Assembly (NCBI GenBank): GCA_937928475.1
Contig: CALFVE010000209.1
Coordinates: 1 to 8,591 of the forward strand
Direction: 5' to 3'
DNA: 8,591 nucleotides
DNA from: an uncultured bacterium
GTDB lineage: Bacteria > Armatimonadota > Zipacnadia > Zipacnadales > Zipacnadaceae
In this document: piece by piece, positions 1-8,000 of the stretch
How positions within the stretch are numbered: position 1 is the first letter of the stretch
Layout: the number at the start of each line of letters is the position of its first letter
The notes under the pieces: model-generated
What the model was told of the DNA's origin: nothing
Databases searched by the model: none
What the model saw: only the letters and a program-made list of their open reading frames with translations
Translations under genes and position numbers: made by a program

Positions 1-2876
1 GCACCGGGTCTTTCCTAGAGGAGCAGGCCGAGCGGCTGGGCATCTCGGTCAAAGGGGAGTTTGCCGAACTGGCCTTCCAGTCGCAGCGCCCGCTCAACCT
101 GGGCGAGCGCTGCACCGTGTTCATGGAGACGGAACTCACCCGCAATCAGCAAGCGGGGGCGAGCACTCCCGACCTGGTGGCCGGGCTGGCTTACTCGATC
201 GTCTACAACTACCTCAACAAGGTGGTCGGCTCTAAGCGGGTTGGGGATCACATCCTGTTTCAGGGCGGCACCGCGCTCAACCAGGCGGTGGTGGCCGCCT
301 TCGAGCAAGTCACTGGCAAGCGCATCATCGTGCCGCCGCACAACGAGGTGCTGGGCGCTCTGGGCTGTGCCCTGATTGCCAAGGAGGAGGTCGGCGAGGG
401 TCCCAGCACCTTCAAAGGCTTCGGGGTAGTGGAAACCAAGTACGAGGTGGAGACCTTCGAGTGCGGCGACTGCCCCAATCATTGCGAGATCAACAAGGTG
501 ATGGTGGAGGGCGAGGCGCCGCTATTTTACGGCAGCCGCTGCGAGAAGTACGACGTGCGGGAGCGCAAGGACCAGGCGGAGACGGCGCGCATTCCCGACC
601 TCTTCCGGGAGCGGGAGCGGATGCTGCTGGGCTCGTACGTGCCCAGCCGCCCGCTGCCCGAGGACGCGCCCCGCGTGGGAATGCCGCGGGCGCTGCTCTT
701 CCACGAGCACTTCCCCTTCTGGCAGGCGGTAGTGACCGAACTGGGCGCGCAGCCGGTGCTGTCCAGTCGCACCAACAAGCGCATCATCCACAACGGCGCC
801 GAGGCCTCGGTGGCCGAGACTTGCTTCCCGGTCAAAGTCGCCCTGGGCCACGTGCTGGAGCTGCTGGAGCAGGAGGTGGACTACCTGCTGCTGCCCAGCG
901 TGATTACCGTGGAGCCGCGCGACGATACCACCACCGACAGTTTCGTCTGTCCTTACAATCAGAGCCTGCCTTACACTACCCGGGCGGCGCTAGACTTTGA
1001 CCGCCACCATGTGCAGTTGCTTACCCCGGTGGTGTACTTTTCCCTGGGCCGCAAGCACCTGATCGAGGCCCTGACGGAAATGGGCGAGCGGCTGGGGGCC
1101 ACCCGCAGCGAGGTGGTGCGTGCGGTGGACGCCGGCCTGGCGGCGCTGACCCGCTTTCGCCAGGGTATGCAGGAACGCGGACGGGAGATTCTCGCCGGGC
1201 TGACCGACAGCGACACGGCCATCGTGGTGGTGAGTCGCTCCTACAACGGCTGCGATCCGGGGGCTAACTTGCGTATCCCGCAGAAACTGCGTGACATGGG
1301 CGTGCTGCCGATTCCGCTGGACTTTCTGCCCCTGGACGACATCCGGCTGCCTGAGGGCTGGTTCAACATGTACTGGGGCTACGGGCAGCGGATTCTGCTG
1401 GCGGCGCGCAAGATCGCTCAGGACTCGCGGCTCAATGCCCTGTACCTCACCAACTTCAGTTGCGGGCCGGATTCCTTCCTGCTCAAGTTCTTCAGCGAGG
1501 GCCTAGGCGACCAGCCCTGCCTGGTGATCGAGGTAGACGAGCACAGCGCCGACGCCGGGATGATCACCCGCTGCGAGGCCTTCCTAGACAGCCTGGCGGC
1601 GACCAAGGGCCGCCCCCGCCGGCCGGGGCGGGACTTCCACCCGCTGACCCTGGACAAGAGCAGCGGTCGCACGGTGCTCATCCCCAACATGAGCGCTCAT
1701 GCTTACGGCCTGGCCGCCGCTTTCGAGGCCTGCGGCGTCTCTGCCGAGGTCCTGCCGCCGCCGGACGAGGAGACTTTGTACTGGGGGCGGCAGTATACCT
1801 CCGGTAAGGAGTGCTTCCCCTGCATTGTCACCACCGGAGACATGGTCAAGTTCACCAAGCGGCCGGACTTTGACCGCAACCGCTACGCCTTCTTCATGGG
1901 CGGCTCCGGCGGGCCTTGCCGCTTCGGGCAATACAATACCCTGCAGCGCATGGTGCTGGACGACCTGGGCTATCCCGATGTGCCCATCTATGCTCCCAAC
2001 CAGGCGGCTAGTTTCTACTCCGACCTGGGAATCATGGGGCGGAAGTTTCTCCGGCTGGGCTGGCAGGGCATCGTGGCCATGGACCTGCTGGAGAAGGCGC
2101 TCTTCCAGACGCGCCCCTACGAGACCGAGCCGGGGGCGGCGGAGGAGGCCTTCTGGCAGGGAGTCCGGGAGGTCTGCGAGGCGCTCAAGCGGGATGAGCG
2201 CTCGCTGGTGGCGGTCTTGCGCCGCGCCCGGGAGCGATTTGAGCAGGTGCCGGTGGACAAGCGCGAGCCGCGCCCGCTCATCGGCCTGGTCGGGGAGTTC
2301 TACGTGCGCGCCAACGCCTTCAGCAATCAGGACCTGGTGCGCAAACTGGAAGCCTTGGGCGGAGAGGTCTGGTCGGCGCCGGTCTACGAGTGGTTCCTCT
2401 ACCGCAACTTCCGCCGCGACATGCGAGCCGCGCAGCGCGGGGATCTCAAACTCCGCCTCAAGAATTGGGCCAGCGACCGGGTGATGCGTCGCGATGAGCA
2501 GCGCCTGGTGGCTGCCTTCGATGGGTTCTTGAACAACGCGCACGAGCCTTCTACCCTGCAGGTCCTGGACTACGCCTCGCCCTATGTGCATCGGACTTTC
2601 GAGGGCGAGGCGATCATGACGGTGGGTAAGGCCGTGGACTTCGCCCGACGAGGCCTGAGCGGGATTGTCTCAGTGATGCCTTTCACTTGCATGCCGGGGA
2701 CTATCGCGCAAGCGATCATGCGGCGGGTGCGCGCTGACCACGATCAGATCCCCTTCCTGAATATGGTCTATGACGGCCTGGAACAGGCGACGGCGGAAAC
2801 CCGCCTGGAGGCGTTCATGGCCCAGGCGCGCGAGTACATGAAGCGTCGGCGGGGCGTGGGTTCAAAGGTGCACTGA
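1..2876 (+). CDS. Fused acyl-CoA dehydratase activase / dehydratase-like iron-sulfur protein, 5' partial
   Basis: The reading frame is open to the left edge (first full codon at base 3) and ends at TGA 2874-2876, giving 957 visible residues. Fused proteins of this kind are usually about 1,400 residues, so roughly the first third is missing. Visible residues 1-130 are the second half of a BadF/BcrA/HgdC-type ATPase: TGSFLEEQA, then Cys37 in RCTVF (matching a [4Fe-4S] ligand of HgdC-type activators), GGTALNQAV near 88, and PPHNEVLGALGCAL near 112-125. A Cys cluster follows (154, 157, 161, 180; CxxCxxxC). Next comes a DUF2229-like region (from PRVGMPRALLF, about 223) and an HgdB-like region (SYNGCDPGAN near 414, NFSCGPDSF, GKECFPC near 602, GGPCRFGQYNT, and FTCMPG near 894 close to the end). 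Activators of this family drive ATP-dependent one-electron transfer to dehydratases or benzoyl-CoA-type reductases. The substrate of the giant fused forms is not established. Location is presumably cytoplasmic. No separate dehydratase subunits lie in the window. Confidence 0.92.
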   Translation, partial: TGSFLEEQAERLGISVKGEFAELAFQSQRPLNLGERCTVFMETELTRNQQAGASTPDLVAGLAYSIVYNYLNKVVGSKRVGDHILFQGGTALNQAVVAAFEQVTGKRIIVPPHNEVLGALGCALIAKEEVGEGPSTFKGFGVVETKYEVETFECGDCPNHCEINKVMVEGEAPLFYGSRCEKYDVRERKDQAETARIPDLFRERERMLLGSYVPSRPLPEDAPRVGMPRALLFHEHFPFWQAVVTELGAQPVLSSRTNKRIIHNGAEASVAETCFPVKVALGHVLELLEQEVDYLLLPSVITVEPRDDTTTDSFVCPYNQSLPYTTRAALDFDRHHVQLLTPVVYFSLGRKHLIEALTEMGERLGATRSEVVRAVDAGLAALTRFRQGMQERGREILAGLTDSDTAIVVVSRSYNGCDPGANLRIPQKLRDMGVLPIPLDFLPLDDIRLPEGWFNMYWGYGQRILLAARKIAQDSRLNALYLTNFSCGPDSFLLKFFSEGLGDQPCLVIEVDEHSADAGMITRCEAFLDSLAATKGRPRRPGRDFHPLTLDKSSGRTVLIPNMSAHAYGLAAAFEACGVSAEVLPPPDEETLYWGRQYTSGKECFPCIVTTGDMVKFTKRPDFDRNRYAFFMGGSGGPCRFGQYNTLQRMVLDDLGYPDVPIYAPNQAASFYSDLGIMGRKFLRLGWQGIVAMDLLEKALFQTRPYETEPGAAEEAFWQGVREVCEALKRDERSLVAVLRRARERFEQVPVDKREPRPLIGLVGEFYVRANAFSNQDLVRKLEALGGEVWSAPVYEWFLYRNFRRDMRAAQRGDLKLRLKNWASDRVMRRDEQRLVAAFDGFLNNAHEPSTLQVLDYASPYVHRTFEGEAIMTVGKAVDFARRGLSGIVSVMPFTCMPGTIAQAIMRRVRADHDQIPFLNMVYDGLEQATAETRLEAFMAQAREYMKRRRGVGSKVH

Positions 2877-2880
2877 CGGA

Positions 2881-2963
2881 GAAAGGGACAGGCACTTTTT
2901 CCGTGAGTGTTCTGTCGGACGACGGAGCAACCCGGGTCTGGAAAAAGTGCTTGTCCCTATTTC
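2881..2963. repeat. Imperfect palindrome, REP/MITE-like, between two genes
   Basis: The left arm 2884-2902 (AGGGACAGGCACTTTTTCC) pairs with the right arm 2940-2958 (GGAAAAAGTGCTTGTCCCT) over 19 positions; the only departure is G2891 opposite T2951, a wobble pair in RNA. GAAA/TTTC flanks (2881-2884, 2960-2963) extend the arms if two bases are bulged. The 37-base interior has a second, weaker inverted repeat (2908-2916 with 2921-2929, two G-T pairs), so the whole could fold as one long hairpin. It starts four bases after the stop of the upstream gene and ends 16 bases before the next start codon. Arms of this GGGACAGGCAC-type resemble dispersed palindromes I associate with REP or RAYT-type elements; that link is recall, not shown here. 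The T-run is inside the left arm rather than after the stem, so it is not a standard intrinsic terminator. Confidence 0.75.
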
Positions 2964-2967
2964 GTGT

Positions 2968-2976
2968 GGAGGTGAT
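2968..2976 (+). promoter_or_regulatory. Strong Shine-Dalgarno site fixing the start at 2980
   Basis: GGAGGTGAT is a nine-base match to the usual 16S rRNA 3' tail, with seven bases between GGAGG and the ATG at 2980. It decides against a GTG at 2947 in the same frame, which lies inside the right arm of the palindrome and has no ribosome binding site. Confidence 0.9.
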
Positions 2977-2979
2977 CGC

Positions 2980-3837
2980 ATGAGTCAGGAAGACGCGGCC
3001 ACCGCGGAGTGCGCCTACCATCCCGGGTATGCCGCGCAGGGCCACTGCCCACGCTGCGGGCAGCCGCTCTGCGCCACCTGCCTCGCCGCCCACGAGCAAG
3101 ACCCGCGCTACTGCCCAGCCCCGAGCCCTCCGCCACCTCCGCGCCGGCCTAACACGGCCGCTATTGTCCTCGGAGTCGTCGCCGGAGTGCTTTTCTTATG
3201 CCTGATCGTGGTGATTGCCGTGGCCGTGGTGTACTACCGGAGTGCGCGCGCTCCGCTTCCCGTGGCCGTGACCAACCAGTTGCCGCTGGAGTTGCCCCCG
3301 TCTGCTTCCGGGCCGCCCGGCCCGCCTTCGCTGGCCCCGGAACCAATTTCCCCTCCCGCCGCTTCTTCCCGAGAGCAGGCCGCCTTGGCCGTGGCGCTGG
3401 CCGACAAGCCCGGCTGGGTGGGCAAGGTCAATTGGCACAAACCGGACTGGAGCGAGGTGCGGGTGTGGATCGGCCCCTTCGAGAACGACCTTCGCCTCAG
3501 CCGCGCGCTGTGGTGGGACCCCGTCGCCCAGGCCTACCAGATCATGGACGAGGGGCCGGTGCCCAAGCCGCCGGCGCAGCCCGCTGCGCCACCCCGACCC
3601 TCCGGGCCGCAACCCGGCGAGAAGGCGGCCAAGGCCGCGGCCCTGGCAAACGATCCCGGCTGGGTGGCGAAGGTGGTCTCCCACTCCTCCGACTGGAAGA
3701 AAGTAACGGTGTGGACCGGCCCGCCCCAGAGCGAATTCGTGTATGAGTACCGCTTCCACTGGGACGACGGCCTCAAGCAATACGTGCTGGACCACGTCGG
3801 CCCCCTGGGGGGAGACGAACAGCCGCCAGGAGAATAG
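2980..3837 (+). CDS. Membrane-anchored protein with N-terminal zinc-binding module and duplicated C-terminal domain
   Basis: 285 residues, ATG start set by the strong Shine-Dalgarno site, TAG stop at 3835. Residues 11-45 carry a B-box/zinc-ribbon-like pattern: C11-x2-H14-x8-C23-x2-C26-x4-C31-x2-C34, then H38 and C45, with the context CAYHP and GHCPRCGQPLCATC. A Pro-rich stretch (46-58, ending PRRPN) precedes one hydrophobic helix (about 60-86), followed by a Pro/Ser-rich linker (92-129). Two copies of one domain follow, at about 131-194 and 213-275, sharing the pattern A-x-A-x-A-x2-x-PGWV-x-KV, DW-x3-V-x-VW-x-GP, W(D)-x5-Y and GP, separated by a second Pro-rich linker (195-212). Likely topology is zinc module in the cytoplasm and repeats outside, but charges flank the helix on both sides so this is uncertain. 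Function unknown; the zinc module could bind protein partners. Not evidently linked to either neighbour. Confidence 0.85.
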   Translation: MSQEDAATAECAYHPGYAAQGHCPRCGQPLCATCLAAHEQDPRYCPAPSPPPPPRRPNTAAIVLGVVAGVLFLCLIVVIAVAVVYYRSARAPLPVAVTNQLPLELPPSASGPPGPPSLAPEPISPPAASSREQAALAVALADKPGWVGKVNWHKPDWSEVRVWIGPFENDLRLSRALWWDPVAQAYQIMDEGPVPKPPAQPAAPPRPSGPQPGEKAAKAAALANDPGWVAKVVSHSSDWKKVTVWTGPPQSEFVYEYRFHWDDGLKQYVLDHVGPLGGDEQPPGE

Positions 3838-3863
3838 AGCGCCGCACCTCCGTCATCCTGGTC

Positions 3864-3904
3864 CTGCCGCCGACTGCCGTTGCGCCTGCCGTCCCAACTG
3901 CCGT
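3864..3904 (+). repeat. Short CTGCCG(T) direct repeats before the transporter gene
   Basis: The heptamer CTGCCGT occurs at 3874, 3886 and 3898, spaced exactly 12 bases apart, with a variant CTGCCGC at 3864. The unit between is degenerate. In the transporter's frame it would read as LPxx LPxx LPxx. It occupies most of the 75-base gap between the stop at 3837 and the ATG at 3913, where no Shine-Dalgarno sequence is visible. It may be a chance low-complexity stretch in GC-rich DNA. Confidence 0.4.
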
Positions 3905-3912
3905 TCCCCTGC

Positions 3913-4878
3913 ATGTCTCCCACCGCCAAGACAATTGAGGCTGTGCTGGTCATCGTGGTCAGCCTGGGGCTGGGCTACTTCTGCCGCCGGCGGGGATGGC
4001 TGAACCAGGAGCAGTCAGGGAAGATCAGTCGGGGCGGCCTCACCTGGCTCTCGCCGCTGGTGACCTGCTCGGTGATGTGGGCCTTGCGGCCGGTCGGTTG
4101 GAGCGCTGCTTTCTTGCCGGTGGTTTGTACCCTGTGTATCGTGCTGATGTGGCCGGTGGCGGCGGCTCTCGGCCGCCGGCTGTTCTCCGAACCGGCCTCC
4201 CGAGCGCCCTGGGTGATCTGTGCCATGTTCTCCAATCAGGGCACCACCTACGGGACCTTCCTGTGCTACATCGCGCTGGGTGCGCAGGGGGCGGCCCTGG
4301 CCAGCATCTTCGTGTTGCCCTTCACCCCACTTATCTACTTGCTGGGCTTTTTCATCGCCGGGCGGTACCTGGGTGAGAATCTCTCCCCGGGAGCCGTGCT
4401 GCTGAAGGCGGTACGTCCGGGCTACAGCCGCAACCCCCTGCTGGGACTGCTGGTGGGCCTCTCGCTGCTCGCTCTGGTAGGTCGCCTGCCGGAGCGGCTG
4501 CTGCCGATCCTGGACGTGCTGGTGCCCCTGGACAGCGCGGTGCAACTGTTCTGCATCGGGGTCACGCTGCGCTTTTCGGTGATCGGCGGCTATCTGCGGC
4601 CCATCGCCGTCATGCACGCCCTCAAGTTCTTGTTCACGCCCCTGCTCGGCCTAGGCGCGTCCCTCCTGCTGGGGCTCTGGGGCCAGGCAGGTAACCAACT
4701 GGTGCAGGTGGTGCTGATTCAGGCCTCTACGCCGGTTGCCATCTGGTCGCTGGTGGTGGCCCAGGCGGCGGGCTTGAACCTGAATCTCGCTAACAGCCTG
4801 TGGATCACGACTAACCTGTTCGCCATTGCTTGGGCGCCGGTGGTGCTGGCGCTGGCGCGGCTGCTGGGGAAGGGCTAG
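3913..4878 (+). CDS. AEC-family (auxin efflux carrier-like) membrane transporter
   Basis: 321 residues from ATG 3913 to TAG 4876-4878. The protein is almost wholly hydrophobic, with about ten predicted membrane segments in two groups of five and a central loop around residues 148-175 (AGRYLGENLSPG to RPGYSRNP), as in AEC carriers. The N-terminus (helix about 8-24, then CRRRGWLN) matches the typical family opening, a helix ending in GY(L)xRRxG. MFSNQGTTYG near 105 and QASTPVAIWSLVVAQAAG near 275 sit where the broken-helix substrate-binding motifs of the family lie. Bacterial members export or import small organic acids and similar anions; the substrate cannot be read from sequence. A TTG at 3880 would add 11 residues (LPxx repeats) but neither start has a Shine-Dalgarno site; ATG 3913 is preferred because the extension is not hydrophobic and not family-like. 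The gene is convergent with the large minus-strand gene; its C-terminus looks complete. Confidence 0.85.
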   Translation: MSPTAKTIEAVLVIVVSLGLGYFCRRRGWLNQEQSGKISRGGLTWLSPLVTCSVMWALRPVGWSAAFLPVVCTLCIVLMWPVAAALGRRLFSEPASRAPWVICAMFSNQGTTYGTFLCYIALGAQGAALASIFVLPFTPLIYLLGFFIAGRYLGENLSPGAVLLKAVRPGYSRNPLLGLLVGLSLLALVGRLPERLLPILDVLVPLDSAVQLFCIGVTLRFSVIGGYLRPIAVMHALKFLFTPLLGLGASLLLGLWGQAGNQLVQVVLIQASTPVAIWSLVVAQAAGLNLNLANSLWITTNLFAIAWAPVVLALARLLGKG

Positions 4879-4927
4879 CGGGCGACGGTCCCCGACTTCC
4901 TCCCTGGCCCAAACTATTGCTGTGCAC

Positions 4928-5008
4928 CCCCGTCACGCCCGCATGGTGCTGGTCGCTCATGATGAGCAGGACATTCGGCCTGCCGCTGTCGTGGTCAGGC
5001 ACCGGCAA
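4928..5008 (-). pseudogene. Remnant of a sulfatase gene: N-terminal segment only
   Basis: Reading from TTG 5008 (or GTG 5002), residues 10-27 are RPNVLLIMSDQHHAGVTG, the classic opening of type I (formylglycine) sulfatases, usually R/KPN(I/V)L(L/F)IMxD(D/Q)H. Its Asp (residue 19) is the first metal ligand and the following Gln is a common partner in choline-sulfatase-like members. Resemblance stops at residue 27: the expected GxxGxPxxxTPNLD run and the catalytic C/S-x-P-x-R motif are absent. The frame instead continues through Gly/Ser/Pro/Ala-rich residues, antisense to the transporter's end, to a TAG at 4811-4813. It begins eight bases after the stop of the large upstream minus-strand gene, with a weak AAGAGAG in front, the spacing expected of a second operon gene. 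I read it as the surviving 5' end of a gene lost by deletion or rearrangement between about 4879 and 4928. A 65-residue expressed peptide is possible but unlikely to be functional. Confidence 0.68.
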
Positions 5009-5016
5009 GTGCTCTC

Positions 5017-8000
5017 TTATCTGAACTCCGCTTCGCCCCAGCCGCTGGGGGTCTGCCAGTTGTTGATGGCGTTCCAGTAGTATTGCAGCGCGCGGACCGA
5101 GCCGGAGGCATCGCTCCAGTCTAGGTTCCAGTCCCAGGCCACTCGCTTGCCCGGCGCCGGCAGGAAATCGCCAAAGTAGGTCCAGGGAATCTTCGCCTCG
5201 ACGTTATACCCCTGCTTGTCGTCCCAGACCTTCAGGGCCAGATCAGCGCCCGGCACTATCTCCAGGCGAGGCTGGATGCGGGTTACCTGTGCTCGTCCTC
5301 GGGTAGGGCCGGTGGCGAAAAACGCGGGGAGCACGAACTGGTAGTCTCGATCCGTCCAGCCGTGGGCGCGAGGCAGTTGGGGATCGGTCGAAATGAAGAC
5401 CTCCACGCAGTCGCCGTTGAACAGCGTAGAGAGTACACCGGTGTTCAGAGCCGGGGAGGAGTCAGTGATGGCGTACCCGAGGTACAGATAGTCCCGATCG
5501 TACATGGCATACCCGGTGGCCTGGTAGCGGCCTTCGCTCCCGGGCACTTCGATCTCCTCCCCGGCCGACTTGTCCCAGTCGCCCAGGTCTCCGTCAATCG
5601 TCACGGCGGTGGGCGCAGGAACTATGACCTGTCGCTTGCGTCTTGGCCCCGTCGGAGTAGAGGCCACGCGCGGCGCGGCCATCTCGGCCAGTCGCACCGT
5701 GCCGGTGAATCGCCGGATCCCTTCAATACCGGTGACCCGATACAGCCCCAGGCGGAAGCCGGCGTTGCCTCCACAGAGCAGATAGGTCTGCCCGCCGATC
5801 CGGTAAGTCTTGGAATCGAAGCTCTCGCCGCCACCACTGAGTGGTCCGCTGGGTTGGCCGGTCCACTGACTCGCCAGCAGCCGGGCTACAAACAGTCCGT
5901 CGGTGGTGAACGCTTGCACTTCCCCGTCCACATCCCAGGCATAGACCAGGCCGTCGTCCACCACGCCCACGGCCTCCGGTTGGATAAACTCCCCTGGCCG
6001 GGGAAAGCCCCCGATGATCTTGCCGGTCTTCCACATGCGCACGTTGTTGCGGTCGTAACCAGCCAGGAACCCGCCCTGCGGGTTGCCATAGTTGTCGTCG
6101 CGCACCAAAGCGAACGATCGTCCCTGCGCATCCCGGTGGAAGCCCCAAAGCGCCACATAGGGCCAGAGGGCCTCATCAGCCGGCAGGGTCCACACCTTCT
6201 CGGCCTTTTCCCAGGAGTAGAGCGGATTGCCCTGGCCGTCCAGGCCCAGCAGAGGGAAGCGGTAGACGCCGAGGCCGGGCCGACCCGCACGGTCGGAAAG
6301 GTAGATGGTGCCGTCAGGATCTACATAGGAGGCGCGCCACCCCTCCAGGGTGCCCTCGCCGAAGAAAGTGAACTCGTCCGCCTGGCAATGGTAGTCCCCG
6401 TTCTTGTTCACCCAGACCCAGCGCCGCTCGAAGTCGATCTCTACCGGCCGGCCTTGGGCATCGCGTACAACCGGGACGCTGGCTAGCCCCTTGCCGCCCA
6501 GGGCGAGGCAAGGGACGATCCGGTCCGGCTCCACTCGCATGATGAGGGTGGCATCGAGTTTGTAGATGTAGGTCTTGCCCCCCAGGTCGAGAGCGTGCCA
6601 GCTGCCGCCATGGGCCAGGGTGCGGGACAGATCCGCGAAGTCAGTGCGTTCGTTGAGTTCCCACATGCTGTCCAGGCTCCAGGTTTTCTTCTCCCAGTCG
6701 AGGCGATAGCGTGCCACCTGCAGGCCGAACGGCCCCCAGCCTTCGGCGTATAGCCACTCCGGGTTGCTCAGGTTGAGGAACGGAATGTTGGTGCCGCAGG
6801 CCAGGCGCGACTGGAGAAGCCGCTCGCCGTCAGCCGAGAAGACCTGCACCCGCCAGTGCCCCCGATCCGCGATGAGAATCTCGCCCTCTGGGCCTACCGC
6901 CACCGCCATCGGCATGGCAAAGCCGTCGTCGCTGACCTTGTCGTTCCAGGAACCGCCCGCCCGGCCAATGGTGAGCAGCAGGCGCCCTTGCGGAGAGAAC
7001 TTTTTGACTTGCTGGGTGCCCAAGTCACAAACGTAGAGGTTACCCGCCTGATCGAGGGTGAGGTTCCACGGCGCCTCCAGGTCCTGGCTGACGACAACCG
7101 TCTTGCTCCCCTCCGGGGCAAGGCGCAACACGCGCCGCTCGCTGCACACGTACAGATTGCCGGCTGCGTCCACCGCCACCCCCTGAGGCCGGGGAATCTC
7201 TCCGATACTGCCGATCTTTTCGCCTGTCTCCCGGTCATAGATGTCAATACGGTTGTCATAGTGTAGGGAGATGTAGACCTTGCCCCCGCCGGCCGCGAGA
7301 TGGCGCGCGTTCAGCCCTGGAAAGGGATCGCTGTGCGTAGCCCCCTGATACATTGCGGCTTGCAGATTCTCTGCCTCGCGCGCCTCGCTGACCGGGATAA
7401 TCGGCCTGTCACCCGGGAAAAGAACGCGGTCGCCGGTCTCCACGGCGCATTTGCCGAGAAATTCATACAGCCGCAACTTCCGGGTGGCCGGGTCGAGGTC
7501 AAACTGGGAGGGCTGGAGAGTGTACAGGTACTTGCCGTCGGTAGAGATGGCGTGAGTCTCGTACGAGGCGGCCCCAAACTCGCAGGGCTTGGACCAGAGC
7601 ACTGTCCCGTCGGGCGCCACCTTCTGGGTGGTGAAAGAGGCCTCGCAGGCTTGGGTTTGCTGGAAGCAACTGCCGTCCGGCAGCATGGCCAAGCCGATGT
7701 ACCCGCCATACATGCAACGATATACGTGGTAGTCGTCAATGGGGCCGGGGGAGGTGTTGCCGATGATCTGCTCGACCTGTTGGCTGAGATTCCCCACCAC
7801 CCCACGCACCTCATACTCCCCGACAGGCAGCGGATTGCCCTCGTCGTCGCGCCCGTCCCAGGCGAACTCGTGCTGTCCCGGTTCATGTTGCTTACCGGAA
7901 AAGAGCGTGCGCACCAGGTGCCCGGCTTGATCGTAGAGACCCACGCTCACCAGACCCGCGATAGGCACACGGTACAGCACCGGTGTTACCTTCTCGGCCG

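Noticed and set aside
117..125. GTG 117 or ATG 123 as the true start of the first gene
   Set aside because: Codons upstream to the window edge encode the family motif TGSFLEEQA and the cluster-ligand Cys of RCTVF, so the gene clearly continues leftward.
1584..2591. Minus-strand open frame of 335 codons
   Set aside because: Antisense to well-conserved dehydratase-like motifs (GKECFPC, GGPCRFGQYNT); its product is His/Arg/Leu/Gly-rich with no domain signal.
2881..2963. Palindrome as a CRISPR repeat or ordinary intrinsic terminator
   Set aside because: There is no periodic repeat-spacer pattern, and no T-run follows the stem on the plus strand.
2947..2979. GTG 2947 as an earlier start for the zinc-module protein
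   Set aside because: It sits in the palindrome arm with no ribosome binding site, while ATG 2980 has a nine-base Shine-Dalgarno match at ideal spacing.
4955..4967. Short palindrome GCTCATGATGAGC between the convergent genes
   Set aside because: Only six-base arms with a one-base centre, no T-run on either side, and it falls within the sulfatase-like codons (LLIMS), so it is explained by the remnant coding sequence and is not a terminator.
5362..6486. Long plus-strand open frame of 374 codons
   Set aside because: It lies wholly antisense to the NHL/CBM9 gene, whose translation has clear domains; the plus-strand product has no recognisable motif and the composition expected of a GC-rich shadow frame.
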